Of a stretch of DNA of 64,000 nt, positions 34,219 to 43,020 are shown piece after piece. Under the pieces are notes generated by a model. It searched no databases and was not told the DNA's origin. It saw only the letters and a list, made by a program, of their open reading frames with translations. The first letter of the stretch is position 1, and each line of letters starts with the position of its first letter. The stretch spans positions 78,950 through 142,949 of the forward strand of contig NZ_FTNI01000024.1 in assembly GCF_900156315.1 (NCBI RefSeq). The letters run 5' to 3'. This DNA comes from Microbispora rosea (GTDB lineage Bacteria; Actinomycetota; Actinomycetes; Streptosporangiales; Streptosporangiaceae). A program made the translations under genes and the position numbers.

Positions 34219-34322
34219 GCCCCCATCGTGATCGGTGGGGCGAGCCGGGGTCAAAACCGCCGCCTCCCGCTCCGGCGGGACGTGCTCCGGCCGCCGGCCG
34301 CGAACGCCTGTAGTCTCGGCGC

Positions 34323-35180
34323 GTGCGGCACGAGTCACCGGACGGCGGTGCGGGCCTGCGACGGCATCTGCCGGACGGCGGGACCCGGCCCGGCCATCGG
34401 CTGCGGTTCGGCTCCGGCGCGGCGGGCATCGAACGGCTGGAGGCGTCGCTCACCGGCGAGGGCTTCGCCACGCACCGCCACGACACGTACGCGATCGGGA
34501 TGACGCTGCGGGGCGTGCAGACGTTCCGCTATCGCGGTGAGCAGCGGCACTGCCTGCCGGGGGAGTGGCACGTCCTGCACCCCGACGAGCCGCACGACGG
34601 CGTGGCGGGCACCGACGAGGGGTTCGCCTACCGGATCGTCTACCTCGATCCCTCCCTGGTCCAGGACGCGCTGGGCGGGGCTCCGCTGCCGTTCGTCGCC
34701 GATCCCGTGATCGGGCGGCGCGACGCCGACCCCGCGCTCGCCGCGTGCCTGCGGGACATCGACGAGCCGCTGGGCGAGGTCGAACGGCTCACGCTCACGC
34801 TGCGGGTGGTCCGCACGCTCGTGCGGCACTCCTCCGTACGGCCGGGCAGGCGGGCTCCGCTGGCGCTGGAGGCGCTGGCCCGGGTGCGCGACCTGATCGC
34901 CGGCGATCCGACGGTGCGGCGCACGCTCGCGGAGTTCGAGCAGGTCTCGGGCCTCGACCGGTGGACGGTCGCGCGGCAGTTCCGTGACGCGTTCGGCACC
35001 AGCCCGACCCGCTTCCGCACGATGCGGCAACTCGACCTGGCCCGCCTGCTGCTGCGCGACGGCGTGCCCCTGGCCGAGGCGGCCCAGCTCGCCGGCTTCG
35101 CCGACCAGGCCCACATGTCGCGCATGTTCAAACGGGCCTACGGCCTCACGCCCGCGAAGTGGACCGCCGCGCTCGCCTGA
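34323..35180 (+). CDS. AraC family transcriptional regulator
   Basis: A 285-residue regulator. An N-terminal cupin (about 40-160) has the H-R-H-D-T-Y-A-I-G-M-T and W-H-V-L-H-P-D-E-P-H-D segments. Two HTH motifs occupy the C-terminus (about 185-285), with G-T-S-P-T-R-F-R-T-M-R-Q and G-F-A-D-Q-A-H-M-S-R-M-F-K. GTG 34323 has no Shine-Dalgarno but TAGTCT ends six bases before it, suggesting a leaderless mRNA. It is divergent from the LacI gene by 104 bases. Many proteins of this type act as autoregulators or regulate a nearby exporter; the target is unknown. Confidence 0.88.
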   Translation: MRHESPDGGAGLRRHLPDGGTRPGHRLRFGSGAAGIERLEASLTGEGFATHRHDTYAIGMTLRGVQTFRYRGEQRHCLPGEWHVLHPDEPHDGVAGTDEGFAYRIVYLDPSLVQDALGGAPLPFVADPVIGRRDADPALAACLRDIDEPLGEVERLTLTLRVVRTLVRHSSVRPGRRAPLALEALARVRDLIAGDPTVRRTLAEFEQVSGLDRWTVARQFRDAFGTSPTRFRTMRQLDLARLLLRDGVPLAEAAQLAGFADQAHMSRMFKRAYGLTPAKWTAALA

Positions 35181-35237
35181 CGGATCGGCCCGGCCGGATA
35201 CGAGCCGTGCGGTCGTCGACACAGACCTCCCGGGCCG

Positions 35238-36185
35238 TCACTCGGCGAGGACGTAGCCTCCCACCGAGGACGGGATGACGAAGGAGTCGATCCGCCGCAG
35301 TTGGTGCGTGGAGCGGTTCACCCGATACCAGGTGTGCGTCCTGCGCAGGTCACCGTTCACGTGACGATCGGAGCGGGTCAGCACGTCGAGATGGCCCGCT
35401 CTGTCCCAGCGTGCCGTCAAGGCGGTCTCGCCCTTGCGGAGCCGGATGGGGATGCTGGTCCTCTTCGCGGTGGCGAGGTTGCGGGTGAGGACCACGTTCT
35501 TCACGGAACCGCCGGTCTTCGTCCACTTCGGGGCGGCCACGGTGACGCCGTCGGGGCCGAGGTCGCCCCGCATGTACACCGACCGCCGTAACTTCACCGA
35601 CCACGTGCCGGTCGCGTAGAGCACCGCCCTGCGGTTGTCGCCCGCCATCATGCGCTTCCCGTCCGGGCTGAAGTCCCAGGTCTGGTATCCCCTCGGCAGG
35701 GTGAACACCTTCCCGGTGGTCGTGTCCGCGACCCGGTTGACCCCCCGTTCGGAGGCGTCCACGCCGCGCATGCCGAGGAACCGGCCACCCGGAGAGAGGG
35801 TGAGCGCGTCCATCCGGAGGTCGTCCGGCCATGTCACCGTGGGAACCTCGCGCGCCCTGCCGGTCGCGGCCTCCCAGATCGTGAGCACGCCGTCCTTCCC
35901 CGCGAAGTACGCGGCCTGCGCGCCGTCCTGGGAGACGGCGATCACGCCGGCGACGGTGTACTCGTCGGGCGCCACGGTCCTGCGGGCGTAGGGGAGCGCG
36001 ACGACACGGCCGTTGCTCAGCCAGAGCTTCAACGGGCCGCACGGATGGCGGCCGCCGTCGGCCTGGAGGCAGGACCCGAGACCCGCGTAACGGATCACGG
36101 GCGGGGCCGCCGCGGCCCCGGCCTGGGGGGTGGTCATGAACGGCACGGCGGCCAGCACCGCGGCCGACGCTACTCGGGACAGCAT
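35238..36185 (-). CDS. Secreted beta-propeller (TolB/WD40-like) protein
   Basis: A 315-residue exported protein. The signal peptide M-L-S-R-V-A-S-A-A-V-L ends near T-T-P-Q-A-G-A. The mature part carries several blades with S-x-D-G and W-D-F-S-P-D-G-K-type repeats, and a Cys pair near the N-terminus (S-C-L-Q and H-P-C-G-P). Function unknown; similar proteins act as surface-associated sensors or scaffolds. ATG 36185 is chosen because the signal peptide begins there; an ATG nine codons upstream is possible. It converges on the AraC gene. Confidence 0.65.
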   Translation of the reverse strand: MLSRVASAAVLAAVPFMTTPQAGAAAAPPVIRYAGLGSCLQADGGRHPCGPLKLWLSNGRVVALPYARRTVAPDEYTVAGVIAVSQDGAQAAYFAGKDGVLTIWEAATGRAREVPTVTWPDDLRMDALTLSPGGRFLGMRGVDASERGVNRVADTTTGKVFTLPRGYQTWDFSPDGKRMMAGDNRRAVLYATGTWSVKLRRSVYMRGDLGPDGVTVAAPKWTKTGGSVKNVVLTRNLATAKRTSIPIRLRKGETALTARWDRAGHLDVLTRSDRHVNGDLRRTHTWYRVNRSTHQLRRIDSFVIPSSVGGYVLAE

Positions 36186-36259
36186 CCCGACATCTTCGCA
36201 TGATGCCGACATCAAGGATGGCGGTCGCGTTCGATCCGTCTTCCGGGGCCGGTGACGGC

Positions 36260-37009
36260 CTAGAGTCCGCCGCCGACGTCGAGGACGGTGCCGGTGACGT
36301 AGGACGCCTGGTCCGACAGCAACCAGACGACCGCATCGGCGATCTCCTCCGGCCTGCCGGGACGTCCCATCGGGATACGGGCCGCCACCCGCTGCGCCCG
36401 TCCCGGTTCCCCGGCGCGGGCGTGGATCGTGGTGTCGATCGTTCCCGGCGAGACGGCGTTGACCCGGATGCCCGCCGGGGCGAGTTCTCTGGCCAGTCCC
36501 ACGGTCAGTGTCTCGACCGCCGCCTTGGTCGCGGCGTAGGCGACGTACTCGTTCGGCGAGCCGGTGCGCGCCGCGATCGAGGAGACGTTGACGATGGCGG
36601 GCCGGGTCGCCGGTGTGCCTGCGGTCCAGCGCCGCGCCGCCTCGCGGCACAGCCGTACGGGCGCCACCAGGTTCACCTCGACGACCCGCCGCAGATCGGC
36701 GTCGGTCAGATCGGCGAACGGCCCGATCCTGCCGGTCACGCCCGCGTTGTTGACCAGGCCCGCGACCTCGCCGACGGACTCGGCCAGTTCGAACAGCCTT
36801 TCCGGCGCGTCCTCCTCGGTCACGTCGAGCCGTACGCCGCGGGTGAGGGCGCCGGAGCGGCCGAGCTCGGCCTCCAGCGTCTCGGCTTCGGCGTCCGAGC
36901 TCGAGTGCGTGAAGACGACGCCGTATCCGTCGTCGCACAGGCGCCGCACCGTGCTCCGGCCGATCCCGCGCGTGCCTCCGGTGACGATGACGATCGGGTG
37001 AGCGGTCAT
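36260..37009 (-). CDS. Short-chain dehydrogenase/reductase
   Basis: A 249-residue classical SDR. The coenzyme motif is T-G-G-T-R-G-I-G, the structural motif N-N-A-G, and the catalytic Ser and Tyr-x3-Lys are in N-V-S-S-I-A and Y-A-A-T-K. The family resembles beta-ketoacyl-ACP or sugar dehydrogenase-like SDRs; substrate unassigned. ATG overlaps the upstream stop (ATGA), so it is co-translated with the hydroxyisobutyrate-dehydrogenase-like enzyme and the pair probably performs sequential oxidations of one substrate (inference). Confidence 0.9.
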   Translation of the reverse strand: MTAHPIVIVTGGTRGIGRSTVRRLCDDGYGVVFTHSSSDAEAETLEAELGRSGALTRGVRLDVTEEDAPERLFELAESVGEVAGLVNNAGVTGRIGPFADLTDADLRRVVEVNLVAPVRLCREAARRWTAGTPATRPAIVNVSSIAARTGSPNEYVAYAATKAAVETLTVGLARELAPAGIRVNAVSPGTIDTTIHARAGEPGRAQRVAARIPMGRPGRPEEIADAVVWLLSDQASYVTGTVLDVGGGL

Positions 37010-37893
37010 CCGCGTGTTTCCTCCTTGTGCGTCCTGGCCTCGATCGCGTGGACGACGGCGGCCATGTCCAGATCGCCGTGGCCCAGGGCGAGGGTCTCGC
37101 CGAAGAGGGCGTGGCAGACGTCGAGCAGCGGCGAGGCGACGCCGGCCCCGCGTGCCGCCTCGGCGATGAGCCGGTTGTTCTTCAGCACGTCGGCGATGGC
37201 GGCCTGGGCGGCGAAGTCACGCCCGGCCAGCTTGACCGCCTTCACCCGCGACACGTCGCTCGCCATCTGGCCCGAGTTCAAGACGTCCACGAGCAGCCCG
37301 ATGTCGAGGCCCTGGCGCTCAGCGAAGTGCAGCGACTCCGCGAGGCCGGTGACCGTGGTGATCAGGAAGATGTTGACGGCGAGCTTCGTCAGCAGCGCCT
37401 TGGGTGCGGGCCCGCACACCACCGTCTTGACGCACATCGGCTTCAGCAGCGGGCGGACCTCCTCCACGGCCTCCGGCCGGCCGGCGAGCATGGCCACCAG
37501 TCGCCCCTGCTCGGCCGGCACGCGGGAGCCGGAGATCGGCGCCTCGACGTAGCCGCCCCCGGCCGCGAGCACGTCGGCCTCCAGCCCCGCCGAGTAGGCG
37601 GGGGAGGTCGTGCCCATGTGCACCACGACCCGGTCCGCGACGTTGCGGGGGAAGGCGGGCGTGCCCCGCTCCAGCACCGCGTCGATCGCGGCCTCGTCGG
37701 CCAGCATGAGGATCACCACCCGCGCCCGCCGGAACACCTCGGCCGCGCTGCCGGCCACCTCCGCGCCCGCGGCGCGCAGCGGCTCGCTCCTGGCGGCCGT
37801 GCGGTTCCACACCACGAGGGGGGTTCCGGCACGGACCAGGTTGAGCGCCATGGGCCGCCCCATGATCCCGAGACCGACGAAACCCACGTTCAT
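37006..37893 (-). CDS. Beta-hydroxyacid dehydrogenase (3-hydroxyisobutyrate dehydrogenase-like)
   Basis: A 295-residue NAD(P)-dependent enzyme. The Rossmann motif is [13 protein letters not shown] at the N-terminus, the substrate loop is E-A-P-I-S-G-S-R, and the catalytic Lys is in L-L-T-K-L-A-V-N. Family members oxidise 3-hydroxyisobutyrate, tartronate semialdehyde and related acids, or reduce imines; the substrate is not resolvable here. GGGGAGG precedes ATG 37893. First gene of the pair with the SDR. Confidence 0.9.
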   Translation of the reverse strand: MNVGFVGLGIMGRPMALNLVRAGTPLVVWNRTAARSEPLRAAGAEVAGSAAEVFRRARVVILMLADEAAIDAVLERGTPAFPRNVADRVVVHMGTTSPAYSAGLEADVLAAGGGYVEAPISGSRVPAEQGRLVAMLAGRPEAVEEVRPLLKPMCVKTVVCGPAPKALLTKLAVNIFLITTVTGLAESLHFAERQGLDIGLLVDVLNSGQMASDVSRVKAVKLAGRDFAAQAAIADVLKNNRLIAEAARGAGVASPLLDVCHALFGETLALGHGDLDMAAVVHAIEARTHKEETRG

Positions 37894-38028
37894 CCGTTCG
37901 CCTCCCCGCGCACGTCCCGTGCCGCACTGGCGGCACGCCGGGGACCGTTGTAGCCCATGGCGCGGCGGCGGTCTTGAACGATTGTGCCCGTACGGAGACT
38001 GCTCACCCTACGCGGGCCGCTACCGCCG

Positions 38029-39282
38029 TCACGAAGCGGCCGGCTCGCGCCGGCTCAGCGCCTCGTAGACGAGGGTGCCTGCGGCCACGAGGGCGACCAC
38101 GGCGGCGTAGACCAGCGAGGTTCCCCGCAGGCCCTGCGTGGTGATGGCGATCCCGGCGATCAACGCCGGGATGCTGAAGGCCAGGTAGCTCACCACGTAG
38201 ATCGCCGAGATCAGTGCGGCTCGCTCGTGCGGCGCCGCGAGCTGGCTGACCGTCCGGAAGGCGCCGAGGTAGGCCGGCCCCCACCCGGCGCCGGCGACGA
38301 GCGTCGCCGCGACGAAGGCGGTCAGCGAAGACGACGCCACGGCGACGATCAGCAGGATCGTTCCGAGGAGGAGCAGCAGCGTTCCCTCGCGCTGGAGACG
38401 CTCCGGCGCGCGCTTCCTGAGCAGCACCGACACGAACGCCGAGACCGCGGCGAGCGCTCCGAGCGTGAGGCCGATCGCCGCGTGGTTGTGCTCGTCGAAC
38501 ACCGTCGCGAGCAGCGACGCCCCGACGGAGAGGATCAGTCCGCCGAGCATCCAGGTGGAGAGCATGACGGGGGTCGCGCGCAGGAACGCACGCTTGGCCG
38601 GGGTGGGGACGAGCACCTTCGGGCGCAGCGCGGCGGCGGCTCCGGGGGTCCGCGCGACGGTTTCCGGCAGCACCGCCGTCGCGACCGCGAGGCCGATGAA
38701 CGCCGCAGTGAGAATCACGAAGATCAGCCGGGTGGGGTGCGGCGCGTACTGGATCAGCACGCCGCTCCCGATCGTGCCGATGCTCAAGCCCGCGGTGGTG
38801 GCCGCGCCGTTGACGAGCGATCCGAGCCGCGAGCCGTCGGTGGGTTGCAGGTCGAGCAGGAACGCACCGACCACACCGATCGCGGCACCGGTCGCGAGGC
38901 CCTGGATGACACGGGCGGCGAAGAGGGCGGCGACGCCGTGCGCGCCGAGGAAGACGGCCATCGCGGCCGCCTCGGCGACCAGCGCCGCGGCGAGCACCGG
39001 GCGGCGGCCCAGGAAGTCGGAGAGCCGTCCCACCGTGAGCAGGCTGACCAGCAGCGCGAGCACGTAGACGGCGAAGATCGCCGTCAGTGTGAGGGCGCTG
39101 AAGCCGAACTCGGCCTGGTACACGGGATAGAGCGGGCTCGGCGCACTCGATGCGGACAGCAGGATGGCGGTGGTGCCCGCCACCAGCCAGAAGGCCGCGG
39201 TGCGCGGCAGCGCCGGGAGGCCGCGGCGTCTCACCGCCGGGGTGTCGAGGGCGTGCTGTCGTTCGTGCAAGCGACTTGTCAT
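38029..39282 (-). CDS. MFS transporter (DHA1-type drug/arabinose efflux)
   Basis: A 417-residue transporter with 12 predicted helices and a cytoplasmic tail at each end. The motif-A loop reads G-R-L-S-D-F-L-G-R-R-P-V, and V-I-Q-G-L-A-T-G-A-A is present. Substrate unknown. ATG 39282 follows GGAG by five bases; the frame from 39342 would start inside an operator-like repeat and is not used. Regulation by a TetR-type repressor is suggested by the inverted repeat 18 bases upstream, but no such regulator gene is adjacent. Confidence 0.88.
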   Translation of the reverse strand: MTSRLHERQHALDTPAVRRRGLPALPRTAAFWLVAGTTAILLSASSAPSPLYPVYQAEFGFSALTLTAIFAVYVLALLVSLLTVGRLSDFLGRRPVLAAALVAEAAAMAVFLGAHGVAALFAARVIQGLATGAAIGVVGAFLLDLQPTDGSRLGSLVNGAATTAGLSIGTIGSGVLIQYAPHPTRLIFVILTAAFIGLAVATAVLPETVARTPGAAAALRPKVLVPTPAKRAFLRATPVMLSTWMLGGLILSVGASLLATVFDEHNHAAIGLTLGALAAVSAFVSVLLRKRAPERLQREGTLLLLLGTILLIVAVASSSLTAFVAATLVAGAGWGPAYLGAFRTVSQLAAPHERAALISAIYVVSYLAFSIPALIAGIAITTQGLRGTSLVYAAVVALVAAGTLVYEALSRREPAAS

Positions 39283-39299
39283 CGTGGCTCCGGCCTGAC

Positions 39300-39317
39300 G
39301 TTCGAAATAGATCGAAC
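39300..39317. promoter_or_regulatory. Operator-like inverted repeat upstream of the MFS gene
   Basis: GTTCGA (39300-39305) and TCGAAC (39312-39317) form perfect 6-bp arms around AATAGA, 18 bases before the start codon. The rest of 39318-39503 shows no coding or other signal that I recognise. Confidence 0.5.
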
Positions 39318-39503
39318 GCTTGTAACCGCTCCGCCCCCGCATTTAGTTCCAAAAAACTCGAAGTATTCGCCCGCCGAGACGCGTGACCTTCGCCACTCCG
39401 CGCTCACGCCGCCGAGCCGGCCGTCACCCTGCCTGATCCGTGCGGCCGGCCGGGAACGGGTCCCGCGGGTACGCCTGGTCGCGCTGCGGGTCGTACGGAA
39501 CCG

Positions 39504-41270
39504 TCAGGACAGCAGCTCGCTGATCTTGTCGCGGGCGACCGTGGCGAGGACGCCCGCCTTGTGCGGCTGGCCGCGCAGGAACGCCTCGGTGAAGTGCTTG
39601 GCCTGCTCGTACGTGACCTTGCCCGGCATCGGCGGCTCGTCGGGGTTGACGTCGCAGTCCACCAGGGCCGGCCCGTCGTGCGCCAGCGCCTCGCGGATCG
39701 CGCCCGGCAGGTCCTTCGGGTCCTTGATCTTCGCGCCGTACGCGCCGCAGGCGCGGGCCCAGGCGGAGAAGTCGGCCTCGGGCTGCCGGTGCCGCACGGC
39801 GTACTCGGGGTAGCCGAGGATGATCTGCTCCCACAGGATCTGCCCGTAGCTGTTGTTGTTGTTGATCACGACCTTGATCGGCAGGTCGTGCCGTACGGCC
39901 GTGAGGAAGTCGGCCATGAGCATGGCGAACCCGCCGTCGCCCACGAAGGCGATCACCTGGCGGCCGGGGAAGGCGTGCTGCATCCCGATGGCGTACGGCA
40001 GGCCCGGGGCCATCGTGGCGAGGTTGCCCGACAGGTAGAACTCCCGCCCGCCGCGGATCGTCCAGTGCCGCGCGGCCCACGTCGCGATGGTCCCGGAGTC
40101 GCAGGTCAGGATGGCGTCGTCGGACGCCGCCTCGTCGACGCAGCCCATGAGGTACTGCGGCGCGACGGGGTCGCGGCCCGGGTCCTGCAGCGCCTTCATG
40201 TCCTCCCGCCAGGCGTCCATCTTGCGCTGGTACTTCTCCAGGAACGACCGGTCCTCGGCGGGATCCAGCAGCGGCAGCAGCGCCCGCAACGCGAGTCTGG
40301 CGTCGGCGGCGACCGGGGCCTGCGTCGGCCGGCGGATGCCGAGCAGGGTGGGGTCGGTGTCGATCTGCACCACTTGGGCCTGCCCCTCGGGCGGCAGGTA
40401 CTTTCCGTAGGGGAAGGACGTGCCGACCATGAACAGCGTGTCGCACTCCTCCATGAGCTCCTCGCTCGGCGCGGTGCCGAGCAGGCCGAGCCCGCCGGTG
40501 GTGAGCGGGTGGTCGTCCGGCACCACGAACTTGCCGGGCAGGCTCTTGACGATGGGGCTGGCCAGCCTGTCGGCGACCGCCAGCACCTCCTCGCGGGCGT
40601 GCCGCGCGCCGACGCCGACGAGCATCGCGATCTTCCTACCCCGCCGCAGCACCTCGGCCGCCCGGGCCAGATCATCCTCGCCCGGCCGCAGCGGCGGGAG
40701 CGAGCAGGTCGTCAGGCTGGCGGGCGGGGTGCCGGGGCCGATGTGCCGGTACGGGTCCTCGCTCGCGGGCGCCACCTGGATGTCGTTGGGGAAGGTCAGG
40801 TGCGACACCGTCCGCTTGGTCAGCGCGTTGCGCACCGCGAGGTCGACCACGCCGGGCATCTGCTGCGGATTGGTGACCATCAGGTTGTAGGCGGCGAGGT
40901 CCTGGTAGAGGCGGTCGAGGTGGACCTCCTGCTGGTAGTGGGTCCCCAGCACCGAGGTCTCCTGCATGCCCGTCAGGGCCAGCACGGGCACGTGGTCGAG
41001 CTTCGCGTCGTACAGGCCGTTCAGCAGGTGGATGGCGCCCGGCCCCGAGGTCGCGGCGCACACGCCGAGACGGCCGGTCGCCTTCGCGTAGCCGGTCGCC
41101 ATGAACGCGGCGGCCTCCTCGTGGTGGACCAGGATGAAGCGCAGCTTCTCCCGGTGCCGGCGGAAGCCCTCCATCAGGCCGTTGATCCCGTCACCGGGAA
41201 GCCCGAAGATCGTGTCGACCCCCCACTCCACCAGTCGCCGGGCCAGGCTCTCACCCACGATCTCGGTCAT
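39504..41270 (-). CDS. poxB: Thiamine-pyrophosphate-dependent pyruvate oxidase/dehydrogenase (PoxB-like)
   Basis: A 588-residue three-domain TPP enzyme. The N-terminal pyrimidine domain (about 1-170) has the catalytic Glu in H-H-E-E-A-A-A-F-M-A. A central FAD/nucleotide domain spans about 190-330. The C-terminal pyrophosphate domain has G-D-G-G-F-A-M-L followed by N-N-N-N-S. Length and layout fit PoxB-type pyruvate:quinone oxidoreductases making acetate and CO2; acetolactate synthase is less likely. GGAGG precedes ATG 41270. The C-terminus lacks an obvious long lipid-binding helix. Confidence 0.85.
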   Translation of the reverse strand: MTEIVGESLARRLVEWGVDTIFGLPGDGINGLMEGFRRHREKLRFILVHHEEAAAFMATGYAKATGRLGVCAATSGPGAIHLLNGLYDAKLDHVPVLALTGMQETSVLGTHYQQEVHLDRLYQDLAAYNLMVTNPQQMPGVVDLAVRNALTKRTVSHLTFPNDIQVAPASEDPYRHIGPGTPPASLTTCSLPPLRPGEDDLARAAEVLRRGRKIAMLVGVGARHAREEVLAVADRLASPIVKSLPGKFVVPDDHPLTTGGLGLLGTAPSEELMEECDTLFMVGTSFPYGKYLPPEGQAQVVQIDTDPTLLGIRRPTQAPVAADARLALRALLPLLDPAEDRSFLEKYQRKMDAWREDMKALQDPGRDPVAPQYLMGCVDEAASDDAILTCDSGTIATWAARHWTIRGGREFYLSGNLATMAPGLPYAIGMQHAFPGRQVIAFVGDGGFAMLMADFLTAVRHDLPIKVVINNNNSYGQILWEQIILGYPEYAVRHRQPEADFSAWARACGAYGAKIKDPKDLPGAIREALAHDGPALVDCDVNPDEPPMPGKVTYEQAKHFTEAFLRGQPHKAGVLATVARDKISELLS

Positions 41271-41337
41271 GTCCGCCTCCGATCGACATCGGTCGTACGG
41301 GCGCCCTCGCTGATCGGCGGCGCGTCCGGGCGTGCCC

Positions 41338-41586
41338 TCAGCGGCCCCGCGCTCTGCCTCTCGCGGCCGGCGCGGTCCGGTGACCGCTCCACCAGCCGAG
41401 GACGTACGCGGCGACGAGGCCGGCGGCGACGGCGAGCTGCTTCGGAGACGACAGGGCCGACTTGGCCTGCTTCAGAGCGCCCTTCGGGTCGGCCACGGCG
41501 CCCGCGACGCTGCCGATCGCCGACGCCAGGGTGTCGCCCGCGCTCTTCACCGCGTTGCTCTGCACGTTCATCATCGATACCTTCAT
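41338..41586 (-). CDS. Small single-pass membrane protein, function unknown
   Basis: An 82-residue protein not recognised. An amphipathic Ala/Ser-rich N-terminal half (A-V-K-S-A-G-D-T-L-A) precedes one hydrophobic helix (L-A-V-A-A-G-L-V-A-A-Y-V-L-G-W-W, about residues 50-66) and a basic tail rich in Arg. ATG 41586 is six bases after GGAG; internal ATGs at 41574 and 41571 are alternatives. It lies 67 bases upstream of the PoxB gene on the same strand. The region from 41587 to 41856 has no convincing gene. Confidence 0.5.
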   Translation of the reverse strand: MKVSMMNVQSNAVKSAGDTLASAIGSVAGAVADPKGALKQAKSALSSPKQLAVAAGLVAAYVLGWWSGHRTAPAARGRARGR

Positions 41587-41856
41587 GATCGGCTCCGGCA
41601 TCGAACGGCTCGCCCGGGTGGCCCTTCCCGCCGCCGATGCCCATAAACGACGCCGCAGGTCACGGTGGCTTTGTGGGCAGCAGACCCGCATATCGCACGG
41701 TTCGCATGGACGTATCCCCACCGCGCTTTCACCCGCGCCCGCGGTCCTGGCCGCCCTCCGCGGGAAGGGTCGCGCCAGAGGCCGCCGCAGAGGCTGCCGC
41801 CGGTCCGCGGCGCACGCGGCCGGACGGCGAGATCCGCGAGGAGGCGGAGATCACCC

Positions 41857-42640
41857 GTGTCTTCCCGAGACCGCCGCCGTCGGCGCCGTCCCGCGCGTGG
41901 CCGGGGCGCGGAGGCCAGGAACCCGCCGCTTCCTCCGTACGCCGGGGAACTGCGCGACCGGCTCACCGAGGCGATCGCGGGCGAAGTCGGGTTCGGCGGC
42001 GGCGACCGGGCCGTGTACGCCTACGACGCGTCCGTCTACCGGCAGGTGCCGGTCGGCGTGGTGACGCCCAGGGACGCCGCCGACGTCGAGGCCGCGCTGG
42101 AGGTGTGCCGACGCTTCGGCGCTCCCGTGCTCGCGCGCGGCTGCGGCACCTCGATGACCGGGCAGGCCGTCAACGGGGCCGTGGTGTTCGACTTCACCCG
42201 CCACATGGACCGCATCGTCGAACTCGCCCCCATGCGGCACACCGCGCGGGTGCAGCCCGGCGTCGTCTGCGACCGGCTCAGGGACGCCGCCGCGCCGTAC
42301 GGCCTGACCTTCGGCCCGGATCCCACGACCACGCGACGATCGGCGGCATGGTCGGCAACAACTCCTGCGGCACCCACTCCCTGACCGCGGGCAAGACCGT
42401 CGACAACATCGAGGAACTGGAGATCGTCACCTACGACGGCACCCGCATGCGGGTCGGCGCCACCGGCGAGGACGAGCTGGAGTGCGTCATCGGGGCAGGG
42501 GGGGGCGGCGCGATCCGCCGGGGCCCGCCCGTCATCCCCCGCCGGGTGTCCGGCTACAACCTCGACGCGCTGCTCCCCGAGAACGGCTTCCACGTCGCGC
42601 GGGCGCTCGTGGGCTCGGAGGGCACGGCGCCCGGGGAATG
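41857..42640 (+). pseudogene. FAD-linked oxidase (GlcD/D-lactate dehydrogenase type), frameshifted and truncated
   Basis: The first frame (from GTG 41857) carries a normal FAD_binding_4 start: V-G-V-V-T-P-R-D-A-A-D-V-E, then L-A-R-G-C-G-T-S-M-T-G-Q-A and G-P-D-P. Around 42330 one C appears lost from an ACCCACG-like sequence. The family block H-A-T-I-G-G-M-V-G-N-N-S-C-G-T-H-S then continues in the next frame to V-A-R-A-L-V-G-S-E-G-T. Intact relatives run several hundred residues further, with cap and often Fe-S domains; here homology stops at about 42630 at the junction with another gene fragment. Confidence 0.8.
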
Positions 42641-42967
42641 TGCATCACCGACCCGAGAAGCTGCGCCGACCAGATGTACGAGGCGCTCTCCTGGGACGGT
42701 CCGGTCATCGTCGAGTGCCTGGTCGACCAGCACGAGCCGCCGCTCCCGGCCAAGGTGAAGAGCCACCAGGTGCGCAAGCTGACCGAGGCGCTGGCCCAGG
42801 GCACGCCCAACCGCAACCGCATCGCCCTGCAGATGGTGAAGGACATGCTGGACGAGTCGAGCTTCGCGGCCAGCCCGGCGCACGCCGTGCCCCGCAAGGT
42901 CGGCCAGGCCGCGGCGACGCTGGTGGGCAGGCTCCGCGACCGCGCCAGGGGCGAGCACCCCGAGTAG
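42638..42967 (+). pseudogene. C-terminal fragment of a second TPP-dependent PoxB-like enzyme
   Basis: About 110 codons reading G-M-C-I-T-D-P-R-S-C-A-D-Q through D-G-P-V-I-V-E-C-L-V-D, H-E-P-P-L-P-A-K-V-K and a helical tail ending near 42967. This matches the last part of a TPP enzyme (compare D-G-P-A-L-V-D-C-D-V-N-P-D-E-P-P-M-P-G-K-V in the intact gene at 39504-41270), but is diverged from that paralogue. The N-terminal 450 or so residues are absent. It directly follows the oxidase remnant, so a deletion probably joined the two. Confidence 0.75.
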
Positions 42968-42997
42968 GGGCCGCGCTCGGCCGCGGTGCCGGCCTCA

Positions 42998-43020
42998 CCC
43001 GGATGACAGGCTCATCCGGG
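42998..43020. terminator. Hairpin between gene remnant and PP2C phosphatase
   Basis: CCCGGATGA (42998-43006) and TCATCCGGG (43012-43020) pair perfectly around CAGGC. The phosphatase stop codon lies in one arm, so the hairpin sits at the end of both convergent units. Confidence 0.6.

Noticed and set aside
39561..41588. 675-codon plus-strand frame opposite PoxB
   Set aside because: Shadow of the TPP enzyme; no recognisable domain.
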